A stretch of 47,960 nucleotides of DNA from Lelliottia nimipressuralis (GCF_004402045.1 NZ_SOMG01000009.1:1-47960); one strand, 5' to 3'; positions 8,195 through 20,706 are shown, numbered from the stretch's first letter. Translations and numbers: made by a program. Notes: a model not told the origin generated them from the sequence alone.

Positions 8195-9385
8195 ATGCTC
8201 GACGCTCAAACCATTGCTACCGTTAAAGCCACCATTCCCCTGCTGGTGGAAACCGGTCCTAAACTGACCGCCCATTTCTACGATCGCATGTTCACGCATA
8301 ACCCTGAACTCAAAGAAATTTTCAACATGAGCAACCAGCGTAACGGCGATCAGCGCGAAGCCCTGTTCAACGCCATCGCGGCCTACGCCAGCAATATAGA
8401 GAACCTGGCTGCGCTGCTGCCCGCGGTGGAAAAAATTGCCCAGAAACATACCAGCTTCCAGATCAAACCCGAGCAGTACAACATTGTGGGCGGTCACCTG
8501 CTGGCAACGCTGGACGAAATGTTCAGCCCGGGTCAGGAGGTTCTGGACGCATGGGGCAAAGCCTACGGCGTGCTGGCAAACGTATTTATCAACCGTGAAG
8601 CACAGATCTACAGCGAAAACGCCGGCAAGAAAGGTGGCTGGGAAGGAACCCGCGCGTTCCGCATCGTTGAGAAAACGCCGCGCAGCGCATTGATCACCAG
8701 CTTCGAATTTGAGCCGGTGGACGGTCAGCCAGTGGCCGATTATCAGCCAGGGCAGTATCTGGGCGTGTGGCTCAAACCTGAAGGTTTCCCACACCAGGAA
8801 ATCCGCCAGTATTCCCTCACCCGCAAGCCAAACGGAAAAGGCTATCGCATTGCGGTGAAGCGCGAGGACGGCGGTCAGGTATCCACCTGGCTGCACAACG
8901 AGGCTAACGTAGGTGACGTGGTCCATCTGGCCGCACCTGCCGGCGACTTCTTTATGACCGTTGAAACGACTACGCCAGTCACGCTGATCTCCGCAGGTGT
9001 GGGTCAAACGCCAATGCTGGCGATGCTGGATACGCTTGCGGCATCACAGCACAGCGCCCAGGTAAACTGGTTCCACGCCGCCGAGAACGGTGATGTCCAT
9101 GCCTTCGCTGATGAAGTCAACGCGCTGGCGGCAGAACTGCCACGCTTTACCGCACATACCTGGTATCGCCTGCCGACGGAAGCCGACCGCGCCGCCGCTC
9201 GCTTTGACAGCGAAGGGCTGATGGATTTAAGCAAACATGAAGGGGCGTTCAGCGCGCCGGATATGCAGTTCTACGTCTGTGGGCCAGTGGCGTTTATGCA
9301 GTATGCCGCGAAGCAGCTGGTGGAGCTGGGCGTGGATAAAGACAACATTCACTACGAATGTTTCGGGCCTCATAAGGTGCTGTAA
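8195..9385 (+). CDS. hmp: Flavohaemoprotein, nitric oxide dioxygenase
   Basis: Hmp oxidises nitric oxide to nitrate using O2 and NAD(P)H and protects the cytoplasm from nitrosative stress. The 396-residue product has three parts. A globin domain (about 1-138) carries distal Tyr29, Gln53 and proximal His85. An FAD-binding ferredoxin-reductase domain contains REYSL-type RQYSLTRKP. An NAD-binding domain contains [11 protein letters not shown] and the C-terminal YVCGP and YECFGPH motifs. The ATG follows an AAGGAA ribosome-binding site. An NsrR box at the promoter predicts induction by nitric oxide. A strong terminator and a REP element follow. Confidence 0.98.
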   Translation: MLDAQTIATVKATIPLLVETGPKLTAHFYDRMFTHNPELKEIFNMSNQRNGDQREALFNAIAAYASNIENLAALLPAVEKIAQKHTSFQIKPEQYNIVGGHLLATLDEMFSPGQEVLDAWGKAYGVLANVFINREAQIYSENAGKKGGWEGTRAFRIVEKTPRSALITSFEFEPVDGQPVADYQPGQYLGVWLKPEGFPHQEIRQYSLTRKPNGKGYRIAVKREDGGQVSTWLHNEANVGDVVHLAAPAGDFFMTVETTTPVTLISAGVGQTPMLAMLDTLAASQHSAQVNWFHAAENGDVHAFADEVNALAAELPRFTAHTWYRLPTEADRAAARFDSEGLMDLSKHEGAFSAPDMQFYVCGPVAFMQYAAKQLVELGVDKDNIHYECFGPHKVL

Positions 9386-9390
9386 CGCAA

Positions 9391-9420
9391 AAAGCCCCTC
9401 AAACGAGGGGCTTTTTTTTT
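9391..9420 (+). terminator. Intrinsic terminator of hmp
   Basis: AGCCCCTC (9393-9400) pairs with GAGGGGCT (9405-9412) over an AAAC loop, followed by a run of T's. The A run before the stem could give weak termination on the other strand too. Confidence 0.92.
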
Positions 9421-9453
9421 GCCGGGTGGCGGCTGCGCCTTACCCGGCCTACA
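9421..9453. repeat. REP element
   Basis: The GCCGGGTGGCGGCTGCGCCT segment followed by TACCCGGCCTACA is the classic enterobacterial REP (palindromic unit). It is a partly mismatched GCCGG...CCGGC hairpin with the GGCCTACA tail. It lies between convergent hmp and glnB, a typical location. A related unit is at 13862-13895. Confidence 0.88.
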
Positions 9454-9468
9454 AAACCGTTGGCAATG

Positions 9469-9816
<348 letters not shown>

Positions 9817-9887
9817 TTAAACGCTTGCCTGTAAGCTGCCTCGTAATCGATTGCTCACAGTATCATATTCAATCGAATTTTGCGGTA

Positions 9888-11225
9888 CTACTCTTTAAAA
9901 TCGTTGGCTTCAAGCTCATGACGCGACAGCAGCTTGTAGAACTCGGTGCGGTTGCGTCCGGCCATGCGCGCCGCATGGGTCACGTTGCCTTTGGTTATCT
10001 GCAATAGCTTACGCAGATAGTTAAGCTCGAACTGATTCCGCGCTTCGGCAAACGTCGGCAGCGCCGTGTTTTCCCCTTCCAGCGCCTGCTCCACCAGCGC
10101 GTCGCTGATAACCGGTGAGGAGGTCAGCGCCACGCACTGCTCAATCACGTTGACCAGCTGACGCACGTTACCCGGCCAGCTTGCGGTCATCAGCCGTTTC
10201 ATCGCATCAGTGGAAAACGCACGCACGAACGGTTTATGACGATCGGCCGCCTGGCGCAAAAGATGGTTCGCCAGCAGCGGAATGTCTTCCGCGCGTTCGG
10301 CCAGCGCCGGGATCTTCAGGTTCACGACGTTCAGACGGTAGTAGAGATCTTCGCGAAACTCGTTGCGGGCCATCACTTTTGGCAGATCGCGGTGCGTTGC
10401 CGAAATAATACGCACGTTAATATCAATGTCGCGATTGCTGCCCAGCGGGCGGACTTTTCGCTCCTGCAACACGCGCAGCAGTTTGACCTGCAGCGGAGCA
10501 GGCATGTCACCAATCTCGTCCAGGAAAAGTGTGCCACCTTCTGCGGCCTGGAACAGCCCTTCCCGGCTGCTTACCGCTCCGGTAAATGCGCCGCGGGCAT
10601 GCCCAAACAGTTCAGATTCGAGCAGCTGTTCCGGCAGCGCGCCGCAGTTGATCGCAATAAAGGCGTTTTTGCTGCGTGGGCTCGCGTTGTGAATAGCCTG
10701 CGCCAGGATCTCTTTCCCGGTTCCGCTCTGACCGTTGATGAGCACGCTAACGTCCGACTGTGCCACCATCCGGGCCTGTTCGAGCAAACGCAGCATAATG
10801 GGGCTGCGGGTGACGATAGACTCCCGCCACGCTTCATCACCCGCCGGGGCGGCATGTTCCAGCGCGCTGTCGATAGCTTTATAAAGCGCATCTTTGTCCA
10901 CCGGCTTGGTCAGAAAGCTGAACACCCCCTGCTGCGTCGCCGCAACCGCATCCGGGATCGAACCGTGCGCCGTCAGGATAATCACGGGCATTCCCGGCTG
11001 CTGCTTCTGGATCTCCGCGAACAGCTGCAGGCCGTCCATTTCGTCCATCCGCAGGTCGCTTATCACCAGATCGATTTTCTCGCGGCTGAGGATCTTCAGC
11101 CCTTCCAGCCCGCTTTCAGCGGTTACGACGCTGTAGCCTTCACTCACCAGACGCATCCCCAGCAGCTTTAACAGCCCGGGATCGTCATCCACCAGTAAGA
11201 GATGGGCAGGTTTACGGCTCGTCAT
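9888..11225 (-). CDS. glrR: Sigma-54-dependent response regulator GlrR
   Basis: GlrR is the response regulator paired with GlrK; when phosphorylated it activates the sigma-54 promoter of glmY. The 445-residue product has a receiver domain (phospho-acceptor Asp57 in VISDLRM), a AAA+ domain and a Fis-type DNA-binding helix-turn-helix at the C-terminus (about 395-440). The AAA+ domain carries Walker A GQSGTGKE and the GAFTGA loop that contacts sigma-54. It overlaps the end of qseG by 14 bases. Three boxes of its target type, TGTCN10GACA, lie upstream of glmY about 2.5 kb away, which ties the regulator to its target within the window. Confidence 0.97.
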   Translation of the reverse strand: MTSRKPAHLLLVDDDPGLLKLLGMRLVSEGYSVVTAESGLEGLKILSREKIDLVISDLRMDEMDGLQLFAEIQKQQPGMPVIILTAHGSIPDAVAATQQGVFSFLTKPVDKDALYKAIDSALEHAAPAGDEAWRESIVTRSPIMLRLLEQARMVAQSDVSVLINGQSGTGKEILAQAIHNASPRSKNAFIAINCGALPEQLLESELFGHARGAFTGAVSSREGLFQAAEGGTLFLDEIGDMPAPLQVKLLRVLQERKVRPLGSNRDIDINVRIISATHRDLPKVMARNEFREDLYYRLNVVNLKIPALAERAEDIPLLANHLLRQAADRHKPFVRAFSTDAMKRLMTASWPGNVRQLVNVIEQCVALTSSPVISDALVEQALEGENTALPTFAEARNQFELNYLRKLLQITKGNVTHAARMAGRNRTEFYKLLSRHELEANDFKE

Positions 11226-11949
11226 GCTTCACATCCTCTTGTTTCGGCGTATCGCTGTCCGGTGCAGCGGATGAACTCCCCGGCTGATATTTACGCGACG
11301 AGAGCTGTCTTTCGATATCGGTCAGGTTTTCCAGCTTACGCGTCGTAGTATCCAGCTGCGTACGCAAATGCTGTTGCTGTTGACGCAGCGTATCAAGCTC
11401 GCTGTCGGTGGCCTGTTGCAGCTTGCTGTAGCGGGAGCGTTCTTCAGACAGCTGAAGCTGTAACGTCTGCCCATCGCGCCAGAGCTGGTAGACCGGGCGT
11501 ACCTGTACCGGAAGATTGACCACAAACGTGTCCAGTCGGGTCACATTGGCGCGGCGTTCAATGGGGGTTATTTTTGCATCTGCCAGTAAAATGCCGCGCT
11601 TGAAAGCGTCCTGCCAGGTGTCGTCATCCAGCATCGCCGCTTTCGAGCGGGCGTCTACTGGCGCAAGACGCTGGGCGCAGTCTATTCCACGCAGCCAGAA
11701 CAGCGGGTTGCTTTCGACATCATGGCCTGACAGGTTCCAGATATCGTCACAGCGGGTTGAGAGGAAATCTGCCAGCTGATTATCGGGCCATTTATCTTCT
11801 TGTTTACCGCTGATCGCACTTTGCGGCACATGGGAAACGCAGCCTGCCAGAAATAAACAGGGCAGACCCAGGCGAAGCGTGTTGCTGGAAAACACCGCGC
11901 GTACGGCGCGGAAAAAGACGTGTGACATACTCACCAGACATAGATTCAT
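11212..11949 (-). CDS. qseG: Outer-membrane lipoprotein QseG
   Basis: QseG (YfhG) is the outer-membrane lipoprotein encoded between glrK and glrR and is known to help activate the GlrK kinase. The N-terminal part carries a lipoprotein signal peptide ending in the lipobox LAGC. The C-terminal half has a Gln-rich coiled-coil stretch (TLRQQQQHLRTQLDTTTRKL). Two starts are possible: ATG at 11949 (245 residues) or ATG at 11928 (238 residues, close to the E. coli length, beginning MSHVFFRAV). Neither has a well-spaced ribosome-binding site. It lies four bases after glrK and overlaps glrR, so the three form one operon. Confidence 0.9.
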   Translation of the reverse strand: MNLCLVSMSHVFFRAVRAVFSSNTLRLGLPCLFLAGCVSHVPQSAISGKQEDKWPDNQLADFLSTRCDDIWNLSGHDVESNPLFWLRGIDCAQRLAPVDARSKAAMLDDDTWQDAFKRGILLADAKITPIERRANVTRLDTFVVNLPVQVRPVYQLWRDGQTLQLQLSEERSRYSKLQQATDSELDTLRQQQQHLRTQLDTTTRKLENLTDIERQLSSRKYQPGSSSAAPDSDTPKQEDVKHDEP

Positions 11950-11953
11950 TTTA

Positions 11954-13378
11954 TTAATTTTTCCGGCTCAGGGGCAGTTCAATACGGAAGCAAACGTCGG
12001 CACGGTCGTCCGTGGCAATGTTTAGCTCGCCCTGCATGCGTCGTATACAGTCCCGGGCGATGCTTAAGCCAAGACCGCTTCCTTTAACCGCGCCTTTCCG
12101 CTGATGACTTCCCTGGAAAAAAGGTTCGAAGATCATGGTTTTTTCGTCATCGGGGATCGGGGTGCCGGTGTTTGCGACGTCAATAAACACCCGTGAACCA
12201 TTCGTATAACTTCGGATATAAATGTTACCGGATTCAGTACCATAGTGCACCGCATTGGAGTAAAGATTATCCAGAACGCTCATCAGCAGCATGGGTTCAG
12301 CCAGGCACGCTGGCGCATTCAGTTCTACACCGGTATGCATCATTTTAGCTCTTGCCGGCAAGCTATGGGCGGAGATCACCATATCCACCAGCGGTTCAAT
12401 CTCGACGTCCTCCAGTACAACCGCCCCGTCAGCCAGCTTGCGGTTGTAATCCAGCAGTTGCTCAATCAGCTTTTGCAGATTGCGGCTGCTGTTATCCAGG
12501 ATCTCGACGATTTCTTTCTGTTCTGACGTAAGGGGCCCTGCCACTTCGTCCGCCAGCAGCTCCGTCCCTTCACGCATGCTGGCCAGCGGCGTTTTGAGCT
12601 CATGAGAGATATGGCGCAGAAACTGATGGCGCTGAGATTCAAGCCACGCCAGGCGCTCGGACAGCCAGATAATGCGCTGGCCGACGGAGCGTAACTCACG
12701 CGGACCTTTAAAGGCGACCGTATCGCCGAGCGATTTCCCCTCCCCCAGGCGGTTGATCATACGCTGGATGCCCTTCACCGGGCCGATGATCATGCGGGTA
12801 AAGAGCAGGACCAGCCCAAGACTCACCAGGAACAGCACCAGCGCCTGCCAGCCGAAGAACTGGCCGCGCTCGGCAATCTCCTGCTGGAGCTGCTGGCCGC
12901 GAGAGAAAATCACCGTGCGCGTTGACTGCACCATTTCGGTGTTAGCGCTGGCAAAGGCTTCAAGCCGCGCGGCGGCGGCAGCATCCGGCCCGCTATTGTG
13001 GCACTGCAGCTGCGCAAGGTCGTTCAAATCCTGACGTAACGCCTGATAGAGTTTGTCGTCAGGCAATACCCCCGCGTGAGCGTCCAGCATTTCGCTGTAG
13101 CGTTTACGCTGACTCTGATAAACCTTTTCCAGCGTCCGATCGTCAAGCACGCAATACTGGCGATAGCTTCGCTCCATCTCCAGCGCGGCGTTGGTCATCG
13201 CTTCACTGCGCCTGGCATCAATGAGCGTCGTGCGGTTGGTCAAAGCTGCCTGAGCACTCAGAGCGTTCAGACTTTGCCACGCCTGCCAGGCAAGGATCAG
13301 TAACGGCAGCAGGATCAGCAGGAAGGCCATCATGACGAGCTGTCGCAGGGAGCGGGGAAAAACGGGCCAGCGTTTCAA
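11954..13378 (-). CDS. glrK: Sensor histidine kinase GlrK (QseE)
   Basis: This inner-membrane sensor kinase phosphorylates GlrR. The 474-residue product has an N-terminal membrane helix (about 15-35), a periplasmic sensing region of roughly 130 residues, a second membrane helix followed by a HAMP domain, and the kinase core. The H-box reads FLRHISHELKTPLASMREG. The ATP-binding part shows the N-box (DNLYSNAVHYG) and the GSGLGLSIARD glycine box. It is the first gene of the glrK-qseG-glrR operon. The glmY sRNA gene lies immediately upstream on the same strand, its terminator about 60 bases before the start codon. Confidence 0.95.
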   Translation of the reverse strand: MKRWPVFPRSLRQLVMMAFLLILLPLLILAWQAWQSLNALSAQAALTNRTTLIDARRSEAMTNAALEMERSYRQYCVLDDRTLEKVYQSQRKRYSEMLDAHAGVLPDDKLYQALRQDLNDLAQLQCHNSGPDAAAAARLEAFASANTEMVQSTRTVIFSRGQQLQQEIAERGQFFGWQALVLFLVSLGLVLLFTRMIIGPVKGIQRMINRLGEGKSLGDTVAFKGPRELRSVGQRIIWLSERLAWLESQRHQFLRHISHELKTPLASMREGTELLADEVAGPLTSEQKEIVEILDNSSRNLQKLIEQLLDYNRKLADGAVVLEDVEIEPLVDMVISAHSLPARAKMMHTGVELNAPACLAEPMLLMSVLDNLYSNAVHYGTESGNIYIRSYTNGSRVFIDVANTGTPIPDDEKTMIFEPFFQGSHQRKGAVKGSGLGLSIARDCIRRMQGELNIATDDRADVCFRIELPLSRKN

Positions 13379-13437
13379 CGCATTACTCTCTTAATGGGGG
13401 TTTACGCAGAGCGTAACTGAGTCTGCCCTTCAGATAC

Positions 13438-13621
13438 AACAAAGCCGGGTAAAAACCCGGCTTTGTCATGGAATGAGGCGGTGCCTAACTCGACGTTTCG
13501 CCCTGGCCTGATAAAGCATCGCTATGATCAGTAGTTGGACGGCAGGCACCTTTTTGTGCGTCATTCGAAGTTTATGTAGCGCGTCCCGAAGGGGCTGACA
13601 TAAGAAGGTGAATGAGCCACT
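13438..13621 (-). ncRNA. glmY: GlmY small regulatory RNA
   Basis: The minus strand reads AGTGGCTCATTCACC from 13621 and contains the conserved GlmY hairpins, including CAGCCCCTTCGGGACGCGC and the CAACTACTGATCATAGCGATG block. It ends with the terminator stem AAAGCCGGGT/ACCCGGCTTT at 13441-13464. The ~184-base length equals E. coli GlmY. GlmY captures RapZ and so protects the homologous sRNA GlmZ, which raises GlmS (glucosamine-6-phosphate synthase) synthesis. It sits between purL and glrK, its usual place, with a sigma-54 promoter directly upstream. I inferred the ends from the E. coli transcript and the promoter position. Confidence 0.95.
13441..13464 (-). terminator. GlmY terminator hairpin
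   Basis: AAAGCCGGGT (13441-13450) and ACCCGGCTTT (13455-13464) form a perfect 10-bp stem with a four-base loop. It is followed on the minus strand by a T-rich GTTGTATCTG tail. Confidence 0.88.
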
Positions 13622-13632
13622 GGTTAATATTA

Positions 13633-13648
13633 TGCAACACCCGTGCCA
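13633..13648 (-). promoter_or_regulatory. Sigma-54 promoter of glmY
   Basis: The minus strand reads TGGCACGGGTGTTGCA, a full match to the -24/-12 sigma-54 consensus (TGGCAC-N5-TTGC). The C of the -12 GC lies 13 bases before the GlmY 5' end. A CATAAT motif overlapping the -12 region could be the -10 of a sigma-70 promoter with the same start, as is known in E. coli. Confidence 0.93.
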
Positions 13649-13737
13649 TAATGCAAAACAAAAAATCAACACATTGATATATATGGTTTTTACTCATTTA
13701 ACCCGTTAATTATCGGTTGAATGATTTCCAGGCTAAG

Positions 13738-13755
13738 TGTCGCTATTAAGCAACA
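13738..13755. promoter_or_regulatory. GlrR box, proximal, one mismatch
   Basis: TGTCGCTATTAAGCAACA matches TGTCN10GACA except for one base (AACA for GACA). It is about 90 bases upstream of the sigma-54 promoter and is the nearest of three such boxes. Confidence 0.75.
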
Positions 13756-13792
13756 CCTTAACGCGAACCTTTACTGCCATATAAAAATCAAT

Positions 13793-13826
13793 GGGTTAAA
13801 TGTCTCCTTTTGGAGACATTTAACCC
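13793..13826. promoter_or_regulatory. GlrR box, middle, inside a 34-base perfect palindrome
   Basis: TGTCTCCTTTTGGAGACA (13801-13818) is an exact TGTCN10GACA box. The symmetry continues beyond it: 15-base arms (13793-13807 and 13812-13826, beginning GGGTTAAATGTC) pair perfectly around a TTTT centre. The outer GGGTTAAA/TTTAACCC part is not needed for the known box. Confidence 0.85.
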
Positions 13827-13833
13827 AGAGGGT

Positions 13834-13851
13834 TGTCGCGATTTTGCGACA
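13834..13851. promoter_or_regulatory. GlrR box, distal
   Basis: TGTCGCGATTTTGCGACA is an exact TGTCN10GACA palindrome about 185 bases upstream of the sigma-54 promoter, as expected for an enhancer-type activator site. Confidence 0.85.
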
Positions 13852-13861
13852 GATACAAAAA

Positions 13862-13895
13862 AGCCCGGTGGCGCTCGCGCTTACCGGGCCTACAG
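13862..13895. repeat. REP element after purL
   Basis: AGCCCGGTGGCGCTCGCGCT followed by TACCGGGCCTACAG is a second REP unit (GCCCGGTGGCG...TACCGGGC plus CCTACA tail). It lies 15 bases past the purL stop codon and probably stabilises or ends that transcript. It borders the GlrR boxes. Confidence 0.85.
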
Positions 13896-13910
13896 TGACT
13901 GCGCTAAAAC

Positions 13911-16900
13911 TTAACCCAACTGTTTACGCGCGTTGCGGAAGATACGCATCCACGGGCTGTCCTCGCCCCAGTTTTCCGGGTGCCAGGAGTTGCTCACGGT
14001 ACGGAAGACGCGCTCCGGGTGAGGCATCATGATGGTCGCACGGCCGCTTTCGCTGGTCACCGCCGTAATACCGTTGGCGGAACCGTTCGGGTTAGCCGGG
14101 TAGGTTTCGGTGACCTTGCCGAAGTTATCGACAAAGCGCAGCGCCACCAGACCTTTGCTCTCAAGCTGAGCCAGATGCGCGGCATCACGCACTTCTATCT
14201 GGCCTTCACCGTGGGAAACGGCAATTGGCATCTGTGAACCGACCATACCCTGCAGCAGCAGAGACGGGCTTTGGGTCACTTCGACCAGGCTGAAGCGCGC
14301 TTCGAAGCGGTCAGACTGGTTACGCACAAAGCGCGGCCAGGCTTCACTGCCCGGGATCAGCTCACGCAGGTTAGACATCATCTGACAGCCGTTACACACG
14401 CCCAGCGCCAGCGTTTGCGGACGGTGGAAGAAGGATTCGAACTCGTCACGCACGCGGCTGTTGAACAGAATGGACTTCGCCCAGCCTTCACCCGCGCCCA
14501 GCACGTCGCCGTAAGAGAAGCCGCCGCACGCCACCAGCGCCTGGAAATCTTCCAGACCGGTGCGGCCCGCCAGCAGGTCGCTCATATGAACGTCGATAGC
14601 ATCAAAGCCTGCGCGGTGGAAAGCAGCCGCCATCTCAACGTGGGAGTTGACGCCCTGCTCGCGCAGCACGGCCACTTTTGGACGCGCACCCGTCGCAATG
14701 TACGGCGCGGCGATGTCTTCGTTGATGTCGAAGGAGAGCTTCACGTTCAGGCCAGGATCCTGGTCATTCGCCTTCGCGTTATGCTCCTGATCGGCACATT
14801 CCGGGTTATCACGCAGGCGCTGCATCTGCCAGGTGGTTTCCGCCCACCACATACGCAGCGTGGTGCGGCTCTCGCTGAACACGGCGTGACCGTCTGCTTC
14901 AATGACGAAGCGGTCGCCCTGAACGGCTTTACCCAGATAGTGCACGCAATCTGCCAGACCGTGCTTCGCAAGGATGGCTTCAACCGCATCGCGATCTGCC
15001 GCACGAACCTGAATCACTGCGCCCAGCTCTTCGTTGAACAGTGCCGCCAGACGGTCTTCGCCCAGCGTAGCGATGTTAGCTTCAACGCCACAGTGGCCGG
15101 TGAAGGCCATCTCTGCCAGAGTCACCAGCAGGCCACCGTCGGAACGGTCGTGGTAGGCCAGCAGCTTACGCTGCGCCACCAGCGCCTGAATCGCGTCGTA
15201 GAAGCCTTTTAACTGCGCCACGTCACGCACGTCGGCCGGTTTATCACCCAGCTGACGGTAAACCTGTGCCAGCGCGGTTGCGCCCAGCGCATTCTCACCG
15301 CGCCCCAGATCAATCAGCAGCAGGGCGTTGTCTTCGGTCGCAAGCTGCGGCGTAACGGTATGACGCACGTCTTCCACGCGGGCAAACGCGGTGATCACCA
15401 GCGACAGCGGAGAGGTCATCTCACGCTGCTCGCTGCCTTCCTGCCAGCGGGTTTTCATCGACATAGAGTCTTTGCCCACCGGAATGGTCAGGCCGAGAGC
15501 AGGACACAGTTCCTCGCCCACCGCTTTCACGGCTTCATACAGGCCAGCATCTTCGCCAGGGTGACCGGCTGCAGCCATCCAGTTCGCGGAAAGTTTGATA
15601 CGTTTGATATCGCCAATCTGCGTCGCGGCGATGTTGGTCAGCGCTTCACCGACCGCCAGACGGGCAGAGGCAGCGAAGTCCAGCAGCGCCACAGGGGTGC
15701 GTTCGCCCAGGGACATCGCTTCGCCGTAGTAGCTGTCGAGGCTAGCGGTGGTCACGGCGCAGTTCGCCACCGGGATCTGCCACGGGCCAACCATCTGGTC
15801 ACGCGATACCATACCGGTCACGGTGCGGTCGCCGATGGTCACCAGGAAGGTTTTCTCAGCGACAGCAGGCAGGTGCAGCACGCGATTGACCGCTTCCGCC
15901 ACGGTGATGCCCTGGCGATCCAGCGCTTTGCCTGCCGCTTTACGGGTCTGTACGTCGCGGGTCATCTTCGGCGTCTTACCGAGCAGAACGTCGAGCGGCA
16001 GATCGATCGGCTGGTTGTCGAAATGGGTGTCGCTTAAGGACAGGTGTTTCTCTTCGGTCGCTTCACCGATGACGGCATACGGCGCACGCTCGCGGCGGCA
16101 CAGCTCGTCAAACAGCGGCAGCTGATCCGCGGCAACCGCCAGTACATAACGTTCCTGGGATTCGTTACACCAGATTTCCAGCGGGCTCATGCCTGGCTCA
16201 TCGCTCAGGATATCGCGCAGGTTGAAACGGCCACCGCGACCGCCGTCGCTGACCAGCTCCGGCATGGCGTTAGACAGACCGCCCGCGCCGACGTCATGGA
16301 TAAAGAGGATCGGGTTCGCTTCACCCAGCTGCCAGCAACGGTCGATCACTTCCTGGCAGCGACGTTCCATTTCCGGGTTATCGCGCTGAACGGACGCAAA
16401 GTCGAGATCCGCATCAGACTGGCCTGAGGCCATAGAAGACGCAGCCCCGCCGCCCAGACCGATGTTCATTGCCGGGCCGCCCAGTACGATCAGCTTCGCG
16501 CCAACGACGATCTCGCCTTTCTGCACGTGATCGGCGCGAATGTTGCCGATCCCGCCCGCCAGCATGATCGGTTTGTGATAGCCGCGCAGCTCTTCGCCGT
16601 TGTGGCTGTCCACTTTCTCTTCATAGGTACGGAAGTAACCGTTCAGCGCCGGGCGACCAAATTCGTTGTTGAATGCCGCGCCGCCCAGTGGGCCGTCTGT
16701 CATGATATCCAGCGCGGTCACAATGCGTTCTGGCTTGCCGAAATCTTCTTCCCACGGCTGCTCGAAGCCCGGGATACGCAGGTTGGAGACGGAGAAACCG
16801 ACCAGACCTGCTTTTGGTTTAGCACCACGACCGGTCGCACCTTCATCACGGATTTCACCGCCGGAGCCGGTCGCCGCACCCGGCCACGGGGAGATGGCCG

Positions 16901-17798
16901 TCGGGTGGTTATGGGTTTCGACTTTCATCAGGATATGCGCAGGTTCCTGATGGAAATCATAGCGCCCTGCTTCGCGATCGGCGAAGAAGCGGCCCACCTC
17001 GGAACCTTCCATCACCGCGGCGTTGTCTTTGTAAGCAGACAGCACGTGGTCAGGGGTTTTCTCCATGGTGTTTTTAATCATTTTGAACAGCGATTTTGGC
17101 TGCTGTTCGCCGTCGATGACCCAGTCGGCATTGAAAATCTTATGGCGGCAGTGCTCAGAGTTTGCCTGCGCGAACATGTAGAGCTCAATGTCGTTCGGGT
17201 TACGGTTCAGCTTAACAAACGCATCCTGCAGGTAGTCGATTTCGTCTTCTGCCAGTGCCAGACCAAGACGCAGGTTAGCGTCAATCAGCGCCTGACGGCC
17301 CTGCCCCAGCAGGTCCACGCTCTGTACCGGCGCAGGCTGGTGGTGGGAGAAAAGCTTCTGCGCGTCATCGAGAGAGGCAAACACACTCTCCATCATGCGA
17401 TCGTGCAGTTCAGCCGCAACCGCCTGCCACTGTGCTTCGCTCAGGGTAGAGGCTTCCACGTAGTAAGCCACGCCGCGTTCCAGACGGTTAATCTGGCTCA
17501 GGCCACAGTTGTGGGCGATATCGGTGGCTTTGGAAGACCAGGGGGAGATGGTGCCCGGACGAGGCGTCGCAAGGATCAGTTTGCCGGTTGGCGTATGGCT
17601 GCTCAGGCTTGGGCCATACTTGAGCAGGCGTTCCAGCTGTACGCGCTCCTCTGCATTCAGGGGGGCATTCAGGTCAGCAAAATGGACATACTCAGCGTAA
17701 ATATTGCTTACCGGAAGGTCGGCCGCCTGAAAACGTGCCAGCAGTTTAGTGATACGGAAGGCAGACAGTGCAGGCGAACCACGCAGAATTTCCATCAT
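13911..17798 (-). CDS. purL: Phosphoribosylformylglycinamidine synthase
   Basis: PurL converts FGAR, glutamine and ATP to FGAM in the fourth step of purine synthesis. The 1295-residue product is the full-length, single-chain gammaproteobacterial form. It has an N-terminal PurS-like region, two ATP-binding AIRS-type halves (motifs such as [20 protein letters not shown]) and a C-terminal class I glutaminase. The glutaminase has its nucleophile in [10 protein letters not shown] and its His/Glu in [10 protein letters not shown]. It is transcribed alone, with a PurR box 87-102 bases upstream of the ATG. A REP element follows. The start gives [16 protein letters not shown], where either of the first two Met codons could be used. 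Confidence 0.98.
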   Translation of the reverse strand: MMEILRGSPALSAFRITKLLARFQAADLPVSNIYAEYVHFADLNAPLNAEERVQLERLLKYGPSLSSHTPTGKLILATPRPGTISPWSSKATDIAHNCGLSQINRLERGVAYYVEASTLSEAQWQAVAAELHDRMMESVFASLDDAQKLFSHHQPAPVQSVDLLGQGRQALIDANLRLGLALAEDEIDYLQDAFVKLNRNPNDIELYMFAQANSEHCRHKIFNADWVIDGEQQPKSLFKMIKNTMEKTPDHVLSAYKDNAAVMEGSEVGRFFADREAGRYDFHQEPAHILMKVETHNHPTAISPWPGAATGSGGEIRDEGATGRGAKPKAGLVGFSVSNLRIPGFEQPWEEDFGKPERIVTALDIMTDGPLGGAAFNNEFGRPALNGYFRTYEEKVDSHNGEELRGYHKPIMLAGGIGNIRADHVQKGEIVVGAKLIVLGGPAMNIGLGGGAASSMASGQSDADLDFASVQRDNPEMERRCQEVIDRCWQLGEANPILFIHDVGAGGLSNAMPELVSDGGRGGRFNLRDILSDEPGMSPLEIWCNESQERYVLAVAADQLPLFDELCRRERAPYAVIGEATEEKHLSLSDTHFDNQPIDLPLDVLLGKTPKMTRDVQTRKAAGKALDRQGITVAEAVNRVLHLPAVAEKTFLVTIGDRTVTGMVSRDQMVGPWQIPVANCAVTTASLDSYYGEAMSLGERTPVALLDFAASARLAVGEALTNIAATQIGDIKRIKLSANWMAAAGHPGEDAGLYEAVKAVGEELCPALGLTIPVGKDSMSMKTRWQEGSEQREMTSPLSLVITAFARVEDVRHTVTPQLATEDNALLLIDLGRGENALGATALAQVYRQLGDKPADVRDVAQLKGFYDAIQALVAQRKLLAYHDRSDGGLLVTLAEMAFTGHCGVEANIATLGEDRLAALFNEELGAVIQVRAADRDAVEAILAKHGLADCVHYLGKAVQGDRFVIEADGHAVFSESRTTLRMWWAETTWQMQRLRDNPECADQEHNAKANDQDPGLNVKLSFDINEDIAAPYIATGARPKVAVLREQGVNSHVEMAAAFHRAGFDAIDVHMSDLLAGRTGLEDFQALVACGGFSYGDVLGAGEGWAKSILFNSRVRDEFESFFHRPQTLALGVCNGCQMMSNLRELIPGSEAWPRFVRNQSDRFEARFSLVEVTQSPSLLLQGMVGSQMPIAVSHGEGQIEVRDAAHLAQLESKGLVALRFVDNFGKVTETYPANPNGSANGITAVTSESGRATIMMPHPERVFRTVSNSWHPENWGEDSPWMRIFRNARKQLG

Positions 17799-17884
17799 AA
17801 GTCTCTCGTCTTCGAAGCGCCGGGGCGCTTACAGTGTGCGCAAGGGGGGAAAACGGGCGTCATTATAAAGAATCCTGAGCGTCG

Positions 17885-17900
17885 ACGAAACCGTTTGCGT
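17885..17900. promoter_or_regulatory. PurR operator of purL
   Basis: On the minus strand ACGCAAACGGTTTCGT matches the PurR consensus at 15 of 16 positions. It lies in the purL-mltF divergent region, nearer purL. The rest of this 267-base gap shows no clear element. Confidence 0.88.
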
Positions 17901-18065
17901 CGAAATAAAATCTGCACAGACGTTTAACAATAGATGTGACCTGTATCTCTAATTGGTTGCCAAGTGACGCAAGTTTACGCAAAATGCCGCTCATTCAATG
18001 GCAAACCTTATTGTTAACATGGCTACAGCAGACTGAGGCAACCGGCGTCGCAGAGAATTAACTAA

Positions 18066-20055
<1,990 letters not shown>

Positions 20056-20067
20056 CTATAGATAAGA

Positions 20068-20703
20068 CTATTCGAGTTGCTGTAGTTTGCCTTCGGGCGT
20101 GACGCGCCAGCGATGCTGGCAAAAATAGAGCAGCGGGTTGTCCTGTTTGCTGTCGCTGTAGCCGCTGTACAGGCGCAGCGGTGTACCGATGCGTTTCTCC
20201 AGTTGCACCACTTTTTCATGCCCAAGGCAGCGCATAGTCAGAACCCAACCGCCGTAACCGCGGGCAATTTGCGTGGCGATAAGATTCACGCGCGGAAGCC
20301 AGGGGGTATCAAAATAGACTTGCTCCACCAGCGTCTGCGGCGAGCCGGTAATCAGCCAGATGTCGGCATCGTTGGCGTCGAGGTAGCCGGTGAGGCGCGC
20401 CTGCACCACCGGAAAGGCGGCGACGTGGCCGCGAAACCAGTGCGCAAAATCCTGTTCAAGCTGTTTGAGCCGCGCTTCGCTGTGTCCAAACGTGCATCCC
20501 CAAAGCAGCAGACTCATCGGCCATCGCGCCGCACGGCCTTTCACCAGCAGCGAGATACCGATCGCCGGTAAGAGAGGTAGTACGAGCAGCGCATTCAAAG
20601 GCTGACGCCGCAGCAGGTAACGCATAAACGTACCAAACATATCCTGCTGATGCAGCGTTCCATCGAGGTCGAAAAAGACAACGCGACGCGCGTGATTTGC
20701 CAA
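20068..20703 (-). CDS. pgpC: Phosphatidylglycerophosphatase C
   Basis: PgpC (YfhB) is one of three enterobacterial enzymes that remove phosphate from phosphatidylglycerophosphate to make phosphatidylglycerol. The 211-residue product shows the HAD nucleophile motif FFDLDGTL (about 10-17), a membrane-associated hydrophobic segment (LLVLPLLPAIGISLLV), and later HAD motifs around WLITGSP and YSGYSDSKQDNPLL. It lies 57 bases upstream of tadA and three bases after the murP stop, all on the minus strand, so it may be read through from murQP. Confidence 0.93.
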   Translation of the reverse strand: MANHARRVVFFDLDGTLHQQDMFGTFMRYLLRRQPLNALLVLPLLPAIGISLLVKGRAARWPMSLLLWGCTFGHSEARLKQLEQDFAHWFRGHVAAFPVVQARLTGYLDANDADIWLITGSPQTLVEQVYFDTPWLPRVNLIATQIARGYGGWVLTMRCLGHEKVVQLEKRIGTPLRLYSGYSDSKQDNPLLYFCQHRWRVTPEGKLQQLE

Positions 20704-20706
20704 ACC

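Noticed and set aside
16527..17927. A 466-codon open frame antisense to purL
   Set aside because: Long antisense frames are common opposite GC-rich, highly expressed genes. It has no ribosome-binding site, no recognisable domain, and lies wholly opposite an essential conserved gene except at its end.
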